Below the pieces are notes generated by a model, which searched no databases, was not told where the DNA came from, and saw only the letters and a program-made list of their open reading frames with translations. A DNA stretch of 42,126 nucleotides, taken from positions 1 through 42,126 of the forward strand of contig JAJTFY010000042.1 of NCBI GenBank assembly GCA_021299175.1, given 5' to 3'. The translations under genes were made by a program, and so were the position numbers. Positions within the stretch are counted from its first letter, which is position 1, and each line of letters starts with the position of its first letter. The DNA is from Chitinophagaceae bacterium (GTDB lineage Bacteria > Bacteroidota > Bacteroidia > Chitinophagales > Chitinophagaceae). Below are positions 8,470 to 17,385 of this stretch, piece by piece.

Positions 8470-10007
8470 TCAGTTGACCGGAATGAGCTGCTGTTCACTT
8501 TCGTTGCCTGTTCGGTCAACTGCGGTAACCATGATGTTTTTGAGGGTGGATGTTTTCCCAGCAGTGTCTGCATTGAGCAGCTGAAGAGAAGCATTCAGTT
8601 GCGCCTTACCCATGATCGTGTACTCCCATTTGTTGTCGTACTGCGCATAGAGGATCCAACCCGTGGCATCCTTGTCTTTGGAAGACCATTGGATGTTGAG
8701 CTTGTCCTTGCTTTTGGTGATGGCCACCTGAGGCGAAGCAGGAGCGATTGCGTCCAGCCATGGGCTGGCCGGCACCAGCGCAGGAATGCTATAAGGGCCA
8801 GCCTTCAATTCCTTGGTTAGGGTTGGGTTCTTGGTAAGCGATGAAACACTCCAATGCACGGCGCCCATGCTCTTGGGGAGCATGCTACGGGTGAGGCTGA
8901 TTTCGTCCAGCACTTCCTTGTTGTTGGTAACACCGTTCTTGTTGGTGCCGATGCTTATCCCCGGCCAGAGGTGGCGCTGCAGGGTGTTTTCACTCTGCCA
9001 CCATCCCAATAGATCTGGAAATGACTGACCTTGTTTGTTGATGGGCCAGTAGAGCTGGGGCGTGAAATAATCAATCCAGCCTTTGTTCAGCCAAAGTTTG
9101 GCGTCTGCATAAAGCTTTTCGTATTGGTCAAATCCGGTAACGGTAGAAGGATAGCCGGGGCGCCAGATCCCAAACGGACTCAGGCCAAACTTGACATGCT
9201 TTTTCTCCTGTTTGATCTCAGCATAAAGCCTTTCAATCAGTTTGTTGACCCCATCCCTTCTCCAATCTCCCCTGGAGAGTTTACCACCGCTGTTGACATA
9301 GGCAGACCAGCTTTTGTCATCTGGAAAATCCTTATCGCCATTGTAGGAGGGATAGGGATAGAAATAATCGTCAAAATGAATGCCGTCTACGTCGTAGCGT
9401 TTCACAATGTCCATCACCACCCTGGAAGTATGGTCCTGCGTGGCCTTCATGGCCGGGTCCATCCACCAGAATCCCTCTTTCAGCAGGTAGACCCGCTCCG
9501 GGTTGGTCTTGACAACAGACCTGCTGCTGATATCAGGAAATAAGACCAGGGCTCGATATCACTTTTGTAAAGGGCATCCGCCTGCGGACGAACCTGAAAA
9601 ATCACTGCATTGAACTTGTTTTCCTGCAGATAATTCAGGATGCTAAGGGCCTCTGCTTTTTGTTCTTCAGTGGAAAGCCCGGGTTTGCTGGGCCAGTTGA
9701 TGTTGGCAACCGTGGCAATCCAGGCAGCGCGGAATTCGCGCAAAGGCGATACAAAAGGCTTGTAGGGTGTTTTTTGTACAGGTGGAGTTGTCTGTTTGGT
9801 GGCCGCAGCAGTGGGTTTTGGTTTCACAACTTCCTCGTTGGGCGCCTTTACAGGTGCCTTTGGTTTTACCGCAGGCGCCTGGGTAATCTCTTCAACCGTT
9901 GTAGCCTTGTAAGGGAAGACTTTATCATTGATTTTATTGAAGAATGCGCAGCTGTTCAAGAGGAGGGAGGCAAGCAGGAGGGTAGAGATGGATGAAAAGT
10001 GACGCAT
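8470..10007 (-). pseudogene. Family-10-like glycosylhydrolase (GHL10-type) lipoprotein, disrupted by internal deletion plus frameshift
   Basis: N-terminal half MRHFSSISTLLLASLLLNSCAFF...EFRAAWIATVANINWPSKPGLSTEEQKAEALSILNYLQENKFNAVIFQVRPQADALYKSDIEPWSYFL (ORF 9480-10055); C-terminal half in another frame SVVKTNPERVYLLKEGFWWMDPAMKATQDHTSRVVMDIVKRYDVDGIHFDDYFYPYPSYNGD... (ORF 8470-9462, readable upstream of its Met). Confidence 0.82.
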
Positions 10008-10073
10008 GGTCTTGGTTTTGCTGCAAATTACTACAGACCAAGCATACATCCCCATAATTTGATAGCTTTACGC

Positions 10074-10682
10074 ATGCCGTTTACCGAGGAGCCTTACCGC
10101 TATTTTGTTTTGAACAAGCCTTACAACATGGTCTCACAGTTTGTGAGTTCCCACAAAGTCAGGCTTTTGTGCCACCTCAAGTTTGATTTTCCGGAAGGCA
10201 CGCATGCCATTGGGCGCTTGGACAAGGATTCAGAAGGGTTGTTGTTGTTGACCACAGACAGGAGAATTACCCGCTTGTTGTTCCAGAGCAAGATGCCCCA
10301 TTTCCGGAAATACCTGATCCAGGTAAGGGGCATGGTGGACGAATCAGTAGTTGAGCAGCTGAGGAACGGGGTATCCATACCTGTTGCCGAAGAAACGGCC
10401 TATGTTACCAAGCCCTGCGAAGTGGAAATGGTTGAAGAGCCGGCCGGATTGTTTTCCAATGGCAAGGAACTCCATGAAAGGGTACCGCGCAGTTGGCTGA
10501 CCATCAGCCTTACAGAGGGCAAATACCACCAGGTCAGGAAAATGGTGCAGGCCGTGGGGCATCCCTGCAAACGGTTGATCCGCCTTTCTATTGAAGACAT
10601 TGAACTGGAAGACATGCAACCCGGTGAAATCAGGGAACTGACCCAGGAGGAGTTTTACAGGAGGTTGAGGTTGGGAGGATAG
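10074..10682 (+). CDS. Pseudouridine synthase (RsuA/RluE-like)
   Basis: YFVLNKPYNMVSQF, GTHAIGRLDKDSEGLLLLTTD, EGKYHQVRKMVQAVGHPCKRLIRL; ATG at 10074. Confidence 0.9.
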   Translation: MPFTEEPYRYFVLNKPYNMVSQFVSSHKVRLLCHLKFDFPEGTHAIGRLDKDSEGLLLLTTDRRITRLLFQSKMPHFRKYLIQVRGMVDESVVEQLRNGVSIPVAEETAYVTKPCEVEMVEEPAGLFSNGKELHERVPRSWLTISLTEGKYHQVRKMVQAVGHPCKRLIRLSIEDIELEDMQPGEIRELTQEEFYRRLRLGG

Positions 10683-10889
10683 AAGTTTTCAAAAATTTTA
10701 TTTACTAAAAAGGTTTAGAAAAGTAAATTTTTAAAAAAGTTTCCTAAATTGTGGCATATCTGCAATAATCCAATATTTCTACAAGCTTAAAAGGATAACC
10801 GTGAATTTTAAACACCACCGTATCACCTATCTTCTCAAAGCAGAACCGGTAATTACCCGTAATTATCTTATAATTTAAATTTAAGGGTA

Positions 10890-12113
10890 ATGGGTTTGTT
10901 ACAAGAATTAAATTACGTTATAGGATGTGTTTGTGCTTCTATAGGGATTGTTGTCTCGATTATATTTATTGCAGTAAATAATGAGGGTTCACATGCCAGA
11001 AAACTGCTGGCGGCGATACTTTTTTCCCTATCACTTTTTTGTTTTTCCTATGCAGTGGTGGGTACTCAATTTTATCTAGAGTTTCCACATTTATGGCGCG
11101 TACCAGCAACATTTTCTGGTTTAGTGCCCGCGTTGCTTTATTTGTATGTTCGATCTGTTCTTAACCAGGAGTTTAGGTTAAAACCCTATGATTACCTACT
11201 TGCTATCCCCGGGTTATTGATATTTGTACATTTTTTTCCATTTTATATGCTTTCTGGAGATGAAAAAAGGGTGATTATTTTGCAACTGCTCACAGACAAG
11301 AAGTTGGCCCTGATGGAAATCGATGGCCTATTCCCCCTTGGCTTTGGTATGATCATCAGAAGTTCATCAGGTATTGCTTTTACCTTTTTATCCTTTTTAA
11401 AAATACATCAACACAAAAGGAATTCTCAGTTAAAAGAGAGCACTACCTATTCTCAAAACCTTGAAATATACAAATGGCTTTATTTTTTATTGATTATTAT
11501 CTCTTTTTCATATATCCTACTGATCTTGTGGAACTTCCTGGCAATATCTGATGTAATTGAGTTCTTTGTTGCCATCAGTTTTACCACTGCCGGCCTCATC
11601 CTTTTCATTTCTACCTATCTTTTTTGCAATCCCAAGATTTTGTATGGCTTTCAAGGTTGGATCAATGAAAATGGGCTATTGCCTGATGCTGTAGAGACTG
11701 AACCCAAAATGAGTAAAAGCCCGTTCTCGTATTCAGATGAATCCTCTTTTTCGCCTGAAATGAGAAAAGAGATAAGATCAGCCATTGAAAACCATTTTAA
11801 ATACAACAAGCCCTTTATTGCTCCAGGATATAAAATCAAGGATTTATCCTTGGAATTGGACATTCCGGTCTATCTCATTTCATCCTTCATCAACCACGAA
11901 TATGGAATGAACTTCAATGAATTCATCAATGATCATAGGGTAGACCATATTACAGATATTCTTAATGAATCGGCTGAAAGTCAAAGCTTTACACTTGAAG
12001 CTGTCGCTCAATCTGCTGGATTCAACTCAAGAACTACTTTTATCGCAGCAGTAAAAAAGAAATCCGGAATGACTCCGTCAGCCTATTTCAGCAAGAAAAC
12101 CACTGCTTTGTAG
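10890..12113 (+). CDS. AraC-type HTH regulator with N-terminal multi-TM domain
   Basis: About 7 hydrophobic segments, then a C-terminal AraC-like domain (IKDLSLELDIPVYLISSFINHEYGMNFNEFINDHRVDH...AVAQSAGFNSRTTFIAAVKKKSGMTPSAYF). Confidence 0.88.
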   Translation: MGLLQELNYVIGCVCASIGIVVSIIFIAVNNEGSHARKLLAAILFSLSLFCFSYAVVGTQFYLEFPHLWRVPATFSGLVPALLYLYVRSVLNQEFRLKPYDYLLAIPGLLIFVHFFPFYMLSGDEKRVIILQLLTDKKLALMEIDGLFPLGFGMIIRSSSGIAFTFLSFLKIHQHKRNSQLKESTTYSQNLEIYKWLYFLLIIISFSYILLILWNFLAISDVIEFFVAISFTTAGLILFISTYLFCNPKILYGFQGWINENGLLPDAVETEPKMSKSPFSYSDESSFSPEMRKEIRSAIENHFKYNKPFIAPGYKIKDLSLELDIPVYLISSFINHEYGMNFNEFINDHRVDHITDILNESAESQSFTLEAVAQSAGFNSRTTFIAAVKKKSGMTPSAYFSKKTTAL

Positions 12114-12230
12114 GCCAGAATTTGTTCAAAATCACCCAATTTTGATTATTCCTAACTAAATGGATTAGGTATTTTTACGTAATCGTAGTTTTTTTGGTTT
12201 TTAAGATAGCATACTATTCAACGAAGAACC

Positions 12231-12473
12231 ATGCTTGACACCAAGAAAACTGAAGTAGCCAAAACTGTCGGGAGTAGAATCCGTAATATTCGCCAGTCCA
12301 AAGGGTTGACAATTGAGCAGCTTGCTTTCGAAGTCGGTATTGAGTATACCCAGCTCAGCCGGATTGAGCGGGGCAGAATCAACACTTCAATTTTTCAGCT
12401 TTTTCTCATTTGTAAGGCATTGAATATCAGTTTTTCAGAAATTTCAGATGACCTAACAGAAGTTATGCTCTGA
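12231..12473 (+). CDS. XRE-family HTH regulator (80 aa)
   Basis: VGSRIRNIRQSKGLTIEQLAFEVGIEYTQLSRIERGRINTSIFQLFLICKALNI, a canonical HTH_3. Confidence 0.92.
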   Translation: MLDTKKTEVAKTVGSRIRNIRQSKGLTIEQLAFEVGIEYTQLSRIERGRINTSIFQLFLICKALNISFSEISDDLTEVML

Positions 12474-12560
12474 TTTTCCGGACAACAACAAACCTTCCCT
12501 TTACACCCGTATGTCATATCTGACATCCTTTTAACCTTCAACCTTGTATAAATTTACAGA

Positions 12561-12692
12561 ATGGATATAATTGACACCCATCAGGGTAAAAGAAAAGATC
12601 AATTACGCTACTCAAACGTGGTTGTCATAGTAGGGTTTATTCTAATTATATCATCAGTGATTATTTTGAAAATCCAGCAGCTCTTGAATTGA
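12561..12692 (+). CDS. Putative 43-aa single-TM micro-protein
   Basis: MDIIDTHQGKRKDQLRYSNVVVIVGFILIISSVIILKIQQLLN*; basic segment followed by one TM; below the ORF-track size cutoff. Confidence 0.35.
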   Translation: MDIIDTHQGKRKDQLRYSNVVVIVGFILIISSVIILKIQQLLN

Positions 12693-12750
12693 TTCAGTCG
12701 GGCTGATGAAGTTGATAAAGAAGCAATAGGTGTTTGGTTAATAGCAAATC

Positions 12751-12776
12751 GGCCTTTGATTTCCATCAAAAAGGCC
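12751..12776. other. Hairpin (ggcctttgat / atcaaaaaggcc)
   Basis: Inverted repeat with a 2-nt bulge, directly upstream of the perfect hairpin at 12791. Confidence 0.4.
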
Positions 12777-12790
12777 TCGGAATAGGTTTT

Positions 12791-12824
12791 AAATCCAATG
12801 CCTCAATGGGCATTGGATTTTTTA
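12791..12824 (+). terminator. Strong putative rho-independent terminator
   Basis: Perfect 12-bp stem aaatccaatgcc(tcaatg)ggcattggattt followed by TTTT. Confidence 0.75.
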
Positions 12825-12934
12825 TAACACGATAAGACGGGATTCCATATGCCAAATAACATTGATATTGACTTGGATTCTGTTTTTGGGGAACTGATAA
12901 TTGGTTTTATACTGTCAAATAACATATCCAACTT

Positions 12935-15838
12935 ATGAAAAGGTTTAAGCGAATTGCCAGTCCATTTTTTTTGTTTTTATGTTTTGCTTGTACCCAAACC
13001 TATGCTCAAGAATACATTGTATTTAATGCAGTAAGGTTTACATCTAGCAAAACAAATAATCAGCTTGATAATATTCAAAATATTTCTGGGAGTGGCTTTA
13101 AATTCACTTCTCAAAATTCAACATTCGCTTTATCAAAAACTAGCAACAACGTCAATGGTACTTTGACGTATATTAATTCATCTGGGACAAAAATTAGTTA
13201 CAGTGGTTCAATTGAAGGCAAGTTTACATCTGGTAATAGTACCATAGGATTATATTTTATCAGTGGGACAAACTATTTTATTTTGGTAGTGCCGGGCTTT
13301 GAGAGTCATGGAGACCTTGATAACAATGACGATCCAAATTTCAATTCATCTGGTCCAGACTCAGAAGTTGAATCTCTGAAGACCACACAACAGGCTTCCA
13401 ACAATGTCGTAGTTACTATGGGTGATGCCAGCGCAACAGAATCTTCTTCTACTACCTATGCAACATTTACATTGAGTTTTACACAAAATAGATCTTTAAA
13501 CAATACAATTACATTCACCCCAACACTAACCAATGGAACAGCAACATCCGGTGATGATTTTTCAACTTCAATGAGTTACTCTACAGACAATTCGAACTGG
13601 ACTGCAATAACGACAACAGTTTCAGTTGCTTATGATAAAAATACAGTTTACATACGTTGTTCAATAACCGATGATACTCGACCTGAATGTGTTGAAAACT
13701 TTACATTATCAACTGGAACACTCACTCATTCTGGGACAAGGGAGGTTGACAATTACTCTGGTGTATATGGAATTGGGACAATTAATGATAACAATGACCC
13801 ATTGATTTGGAACGGATCTTCCAGCACAAATTGGGATCTTGCGGCCAATTGGACACCAAATGATCTGTCTCCGGGCTCTTGCTACTATGTACAAATTCCA
13901 GCATCACTCTCCAGGTATCCTGATTTCACCTCAAGTTCAACAAATACAACCATAGCAGGACTGAATATTGCTTCTGGAGGAAATTTGAAACTGACCAGCG
14001 GTACACTTTCTGTTAAAGGTCCAGTTGTCAATGAAGACAATACAAATGGGGTTTACAGTGATGGAACCCTTGAATTAAATGGGACTTCTGCACAAACAAT
14101 CAGCGGCACCGGTCTATTTCACAATGTCAAAATCAACAATGCAACCGGAGTTTCTCTGAGCAGTGGTTCTATTATAATCACCGGCAAACTTACTCCAACC
14201 GCAGGAGAAATTACAACCAACGGCAGATTGGTTTTCAGGCAAAATGCAACAGATCACGGAGAAGTAGGACAAATAACTGGTTGTCCGAGGACAGTGTTTA
14301 CCGGGAATGTGACCATCGAAAGATATATACCTTCCTCCAATCGTTCGTTTAGATTTCTTACACCAGGAGTCACCACTTCTACTTCAATAAAACAAAATTG
14401 GCAGGAAAACAGCAATGTTACCAACCCCAATGCTTATCCAAATACAACTGTAGGCAGCAATAATCCAATTCTGGGTTACGGTACCCATATCACAGGAAGT
14501 ACAACCGGACTAAATGGATTTGATGCAACATTGACTGGCAATCCTAGTATGTATACCTTCAATAGAAGCAATCAAACCTGGGAAGCCATTGGCAATACAA
14601 ATACCAATACATTTAGTGCCGGAGAAGCCTACAGGGTGCTCATCAGAGGAAGCAGGGCCACTGACTTAAGAACCAATACTCCGAGCCTCGACGCAACAAT
14701 AATTAGAGCAACAGGTACGTTGACTACATGTGATTGTTCTTTCAGTTATCAATCGGGGACAGGGGTTGTTGGTCTTTTGTCGAACACAGTAGGAAACTAT
14801 TCTTTCATCGGAAATCCCTATTGGTCGGTTGTAGACTTTAACAGTCTGACAATTTCGGGAATAGAGGACAATATTTACTATTGGGACCCAACCGTATCTG
14901 GTTCCCAGAACAGGGGTGCATATGTAACTTACAATAGGACAAATGGCAATCAAAATAATTCTTCAAGAGTAAATCAATATATACAACCAGGGCAAGCGTT
15001 TTTCGTAAAAACAACCAATAGCACACCAAGCATTGCATTCGGAGAAAGCAAAAAAAGCAACGGGAACAAAACCAATATATTCGAAATCAACAGGGATATT
15101 AAAGCGCCCTTAGAAGGTTCAGGACCCAATGTCACCAATGAACAATCTTCTGCAATTGAAAAAATGTTTATTTCCCTTCGAATGAAGGGAATGCCAAACA
15201 ATAGCATTAGTGACGGATGCTTGTTAAGCTACAGTGAAAATTTTAGCAATGCATACGGGAGAGAAGATGCCTCGAAAATGAGTAATCTTGACGAAAACAT
15301 AGCATTGGTAAATGACGAGATCAAACATGCCATTCTTGGAAAAAAATCTGATCAAATCCTGAGCAATGACACCACCCACATTTCACTTTGGAACTTGTAC
15401 GAAAAAACCTATACTCTCGAAATCGACCCTAGAGGAATGGCAAATGATCAGAAAATTTATTTTGTAAACAACAAAAACAGCACTTCTACCCTTTTAAAAA
15501 ACAATCAACTATTTGAATACGAGTTTCAACCTAGGGCAGGAGAAAAAACCATTAATGATTTTTCAATTATCGTGGGTAATCAAAAGGGAATTAAAAAAAA
15601 TGTTGAGAGGCTTTTGATCTATCCTAATCCAGCTAAAGATGAAATTCAGTTTATTCTCCCCAATCATGAGATAGCCAACTGGGCCAAAATATTTGATACA
15701 AATGGAAAACTTATAATCATAACACCGATTAAACAAGCTGAAAACAAACTGCGTACATCAAATCTTCCTAAAGGGAATTATTTGCTTGAGATCAAAACTG
15801 CAAACAGATCATTTACCAGTATGTTCAATAAACTTTAA
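12935..15838 (+). CDS. Large secreted protein with Calx-beta-like region and T9SS type A C-terminal sorting domain
   Basis: Signal peptide MKRFKRIASPFFLFLCFACTQTYAQ; VTMGDASATESSSTTYATFTLSFTQN...GTATSGDDFS...IRCSITDDTRPECVENFTLSTG (Calx-beta-like); C-terminus LLIYPNPAKDEIQFILPNHEIANWAKIFDTNGKLI...LPKGNYLLEIKTANRSFTSMFNKL. Confidence 0.87.
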   Translation: MKRFKRIASPFFLFLCFACTQTYAQEYIVFNAVRFTSSKTNNQLDNIQNISGSGFKFTSQNSTFALSKTSNNVNGTLTYINSSGTKISYSGSIEGKFTSGNSTIGLYFISGTNYFILVVPGFESHGDLDNNDDPNFNSSGPDSEVESLKTTQQASNNVVVTMGDASATESSSTTYATFTLSFTQNRSLNNTITFTPTLTNGTATSGDDFSTSMSYSTDNSNWTAITTTVSVAYDKNTVYIRCSITDDTRPECVENFTLSTGTLTHSGTREVDNYSGVYGIGTINDNNDPLIWNGSSSTNWDLAANWTPNDLSPGSCYYVQIPASLSRYPDFTSSSTNTTIAGLNIASGGNLKLTSGTLSVKGPVVNEDNTNGVYSDGTLELNGTSAQTISGTGLFHNVKINNATGVSLSSGSIIITGKLTPTAGEITTNGRLVFRQNATDHGEVGQITGCPRTVFTGNVTIERYIPSSNRSFRFLTPGVTTSTSIKQNWQENSNVTNPNAYPNTTVGSNNPILGYGTHITGSTTGLNGFDATLTGNPSMYTFNRSNQTWEAIGNTNTNTFSAGEAYRVLIRGSRATDLRTNTPSLDATIIRATGTLTTCDCSFSYQSGTGVVGLLSNTVGNYSFIGNPYWSVVDFNSLTISGIEDNIYYWDPTVSGSQNRGAYVTYNRTNGNQNNSSRVNQYIQPGQAFFVKTTNSTPSIAFGESKKSNGNKTNIFEINRDIKAPLEGSGPNVTNEQSSAIEKMFISLRMKGMPNNSISDGCLLSYSENFSNAYGREDASKMSNLDENIALVNDEIKHAILGKKSDQILSNDTTHISLWNLYEKTYTLEIDPRGMANDQKIYFVNNKNSTSTLLKNNQLFEYEFQPRAGEKTINDFSIIVGNQKGIKKNVERLLIYPNPAKDEIQFILPNHEIANWAKIFDTNGKLIIITPIKQAENKLRTSNLPKGNYLLEIKTANRSFTSMFNKL

Positions 15839-16168
15839 ATGGGAAATATGAAAATCAAAATTCTCATACTACTGGTTTCTTCTTTTTTATTCCTGGTAAA
15901 TATTTCTATTTCACAGGACAACAACGAAACTATATATTTTGACGAAAAAGCTTTCGAAGATTTGTTTGGCAACAGTAGTTCCAGCGAAACTTCTCAAAGT
16001 TTAAAAAATATGTTCAATGAAATATCATCAAATCCTCCTCCCTTTGATGACAACACCTCTGATGTTCCCATCGATGGAGGACTAGGATTCCTCTTGGCCG
16101 CGGGTATTGGATATGGAGCAAATAGATTAAGAAAGCACAAAAAGGGAATAAACGCGCGCCAAAAATGA
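15839..16168 (+). CDS. Small protein with exosortase-type (PEP-CTERM-like, 'PID'-type) C-terminal sorting signal; start may be 15848
   Basis: Signal peptide MKIKILILLVSSFLFLVNISIS; C-terminus VPIDGGLGFLLAAGIGYGANRLRKHKKGINARQK = short motif, hydrophobic helix, basic cluster; immediately upstream of the exosortase-like gene. Confidence 0.78.
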   Translation: MGNMKIKILILLVSSFLFLVNISISQDNNETIYFDEKAFEDLFGNSSSSETSQSLKNMFNEISSNPPPFDDNTSDVPIDGGLGFLLAAGIGYGANRLRKHKKGINARQK

Positions 16169-16773
16169 CTTCGATTAGTAGAAAAGCAATAGGAGTCTAC
16201 GCATCAATACCCCAACCTGTAAAAAAATTCCTGTTAAGATCCCTGGTGCTATTCATCATCTGGAAAGGAATGTATTTGGCTTTTTTTGCATTTCCTCGAA
16301 CATTGGATAAGCCGCTTACAAATCTTGTGGGCAAGCATTCTGCATGGTTACTCAATCACTTGAATTCCTCGAATCATTATACTGCAAAGGAAATGATTGC
16401 GGTAACACAATTCGAAGGACAAATTCAAATTGCGCCTGTTAGCAGGATTGATTTAAATGGAAAAAAAATCATGTTCATTGCAGACGGATGCAATGGGCTT
16501 GAATTGTTCATACTTTATGTGGGCTTTATATTGGCAATGCCATCAAAAGCAAAAAGAAAGCTCTTTTTTATTCCATTGGGCATAATCGTCATTCACTGTA
16601 TCAATACCCTTCGCTGTGTGGGGCTTAGCACATTGGTGGTCCATTGGAAAGCTTATTTTGATCTTGCGCACCACTATATATTTAAAATGGTGGTTTATGC
16701 TACTATTTTCCTTCTTTGGGTTAAGTTCTCGGAAGGGATTTCCTTCAAGAAAGAACTAGACCATGTTGTATAA
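16165..16773 (+). CDS. Exosortase/archaeosortase family transpeptidase
   Basis: Polytopic; catalytic-type residues in order: Cys in MFIADGCNGLELFILYVGFILAMP, Arg in HCINTLRCVGLS, His in DLAHHYIFKMVVY. Confidence 0.85.
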   Translation: MTSISRKAIGVYASIPQPVKKFLLRSLVLFIIWKGMYLAFFAFPRTLDKPLTNLVGKHSAWLLNHLNSSNHYTAKEMIAVTQFEGQIQIAPVSRIDLNGKKIMFIADGCNGLELFILYVGFILAMPSKAKRKLFFIPLGIIVIHCINTLRCVGLSTLVVHWKAYFDLAHHYIFKMVVYATIFLLWVKFSEGISFKKELDHVV

Positions 16774-17149
16774 ATCTGAAAGAAATAGGTGGATTGGAGG
16801 CCTGATTTGTATTCTGATCCTCTACACTCTATTTTATACCCTGTTCGCAGATAGGTCCTATACCTATACAATTCCCAGAAAAACCAGACACATCATTAAA
16901 TTCGGTACAACCGTAATCGTATATATAATTGGAACCTTGCATCTTGGGAAACTAAATGCTAGGTGGATGTCTCAATTATGGCATCTTATCCATATTACCT
17001 TGCTATTTATCATTACAAGTATTGGTCTGTATGATTGGGTATTTGGTATGGTATCGGTTAAAACCAAAGAAATTGCGGCATCTATGCAGGAGTTTCTTAT
17101 TTCACCTGTACTTTATTTTGCAATGGGATTGATTCAAAAGAGGCTTTAA
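16763..17149 (+). CDS. Exosortase-associated small polytopic membrane protein
   Basis: 128 aa, 3-4 predicted TM segments; start overlaps the exosortase gene end by 11 nt. Confidence 0.6.
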   Translation: MLYKSERNRWIGGLICILILYTLFYTLFADRSYTYTIPRKTRHIIKFGTTVIVYIIGTLHLGKLNARWMSQLWHLIHITLLFIITSIGLYDWVFGMVSVKTKEIAASMQEFLISPVLYFAMGLIQKRL

Positions 17150-17231
17150 ATGTGTCTGGTACTATTGTGTTCTATGTAATTAAATCAATTTTTGAAGAAC
17201 CAGTACACCAGCACCTATTATCGCCAAAGTT

Positions 17232-17246
17232 GTTGAGAATCTCAAC
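17232..17246. promoter_or_regulatory. 15-nt perfect palindrome gttgaga-a-tctcaac upstream of susC
   Basis: 7-nt arms around one base, about 140 bp before the SusC start. Confidence 0.35.
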
Positions 17247-17385
17247 CAAGATATAATAACACGTATAATTCTGGAGGGGTAAACAGATATTCTCCAGTTT
17301 TAACCCGATTTTAACAGTTCAATAGGATTATTAAACAATCTGTAATAAATTCAAGCTGATATGTTTCACTTTTAAAAATAGCAGT

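Noticed and set aside
12751-12824. Hairpin pair as a possible CRISPR or repeat array
   Set aside because: The two hairpins differ in sequence and there are no repeated units or spacers; the second fits a terminator
13400-13800. Internal repeat array within the large T9SS protein
   Set aside because: Low-complexity Ser/Thr/Asn-rich stretches but no clear tandem repeat units by eye; one Calx-beta-like region explains the local pattern
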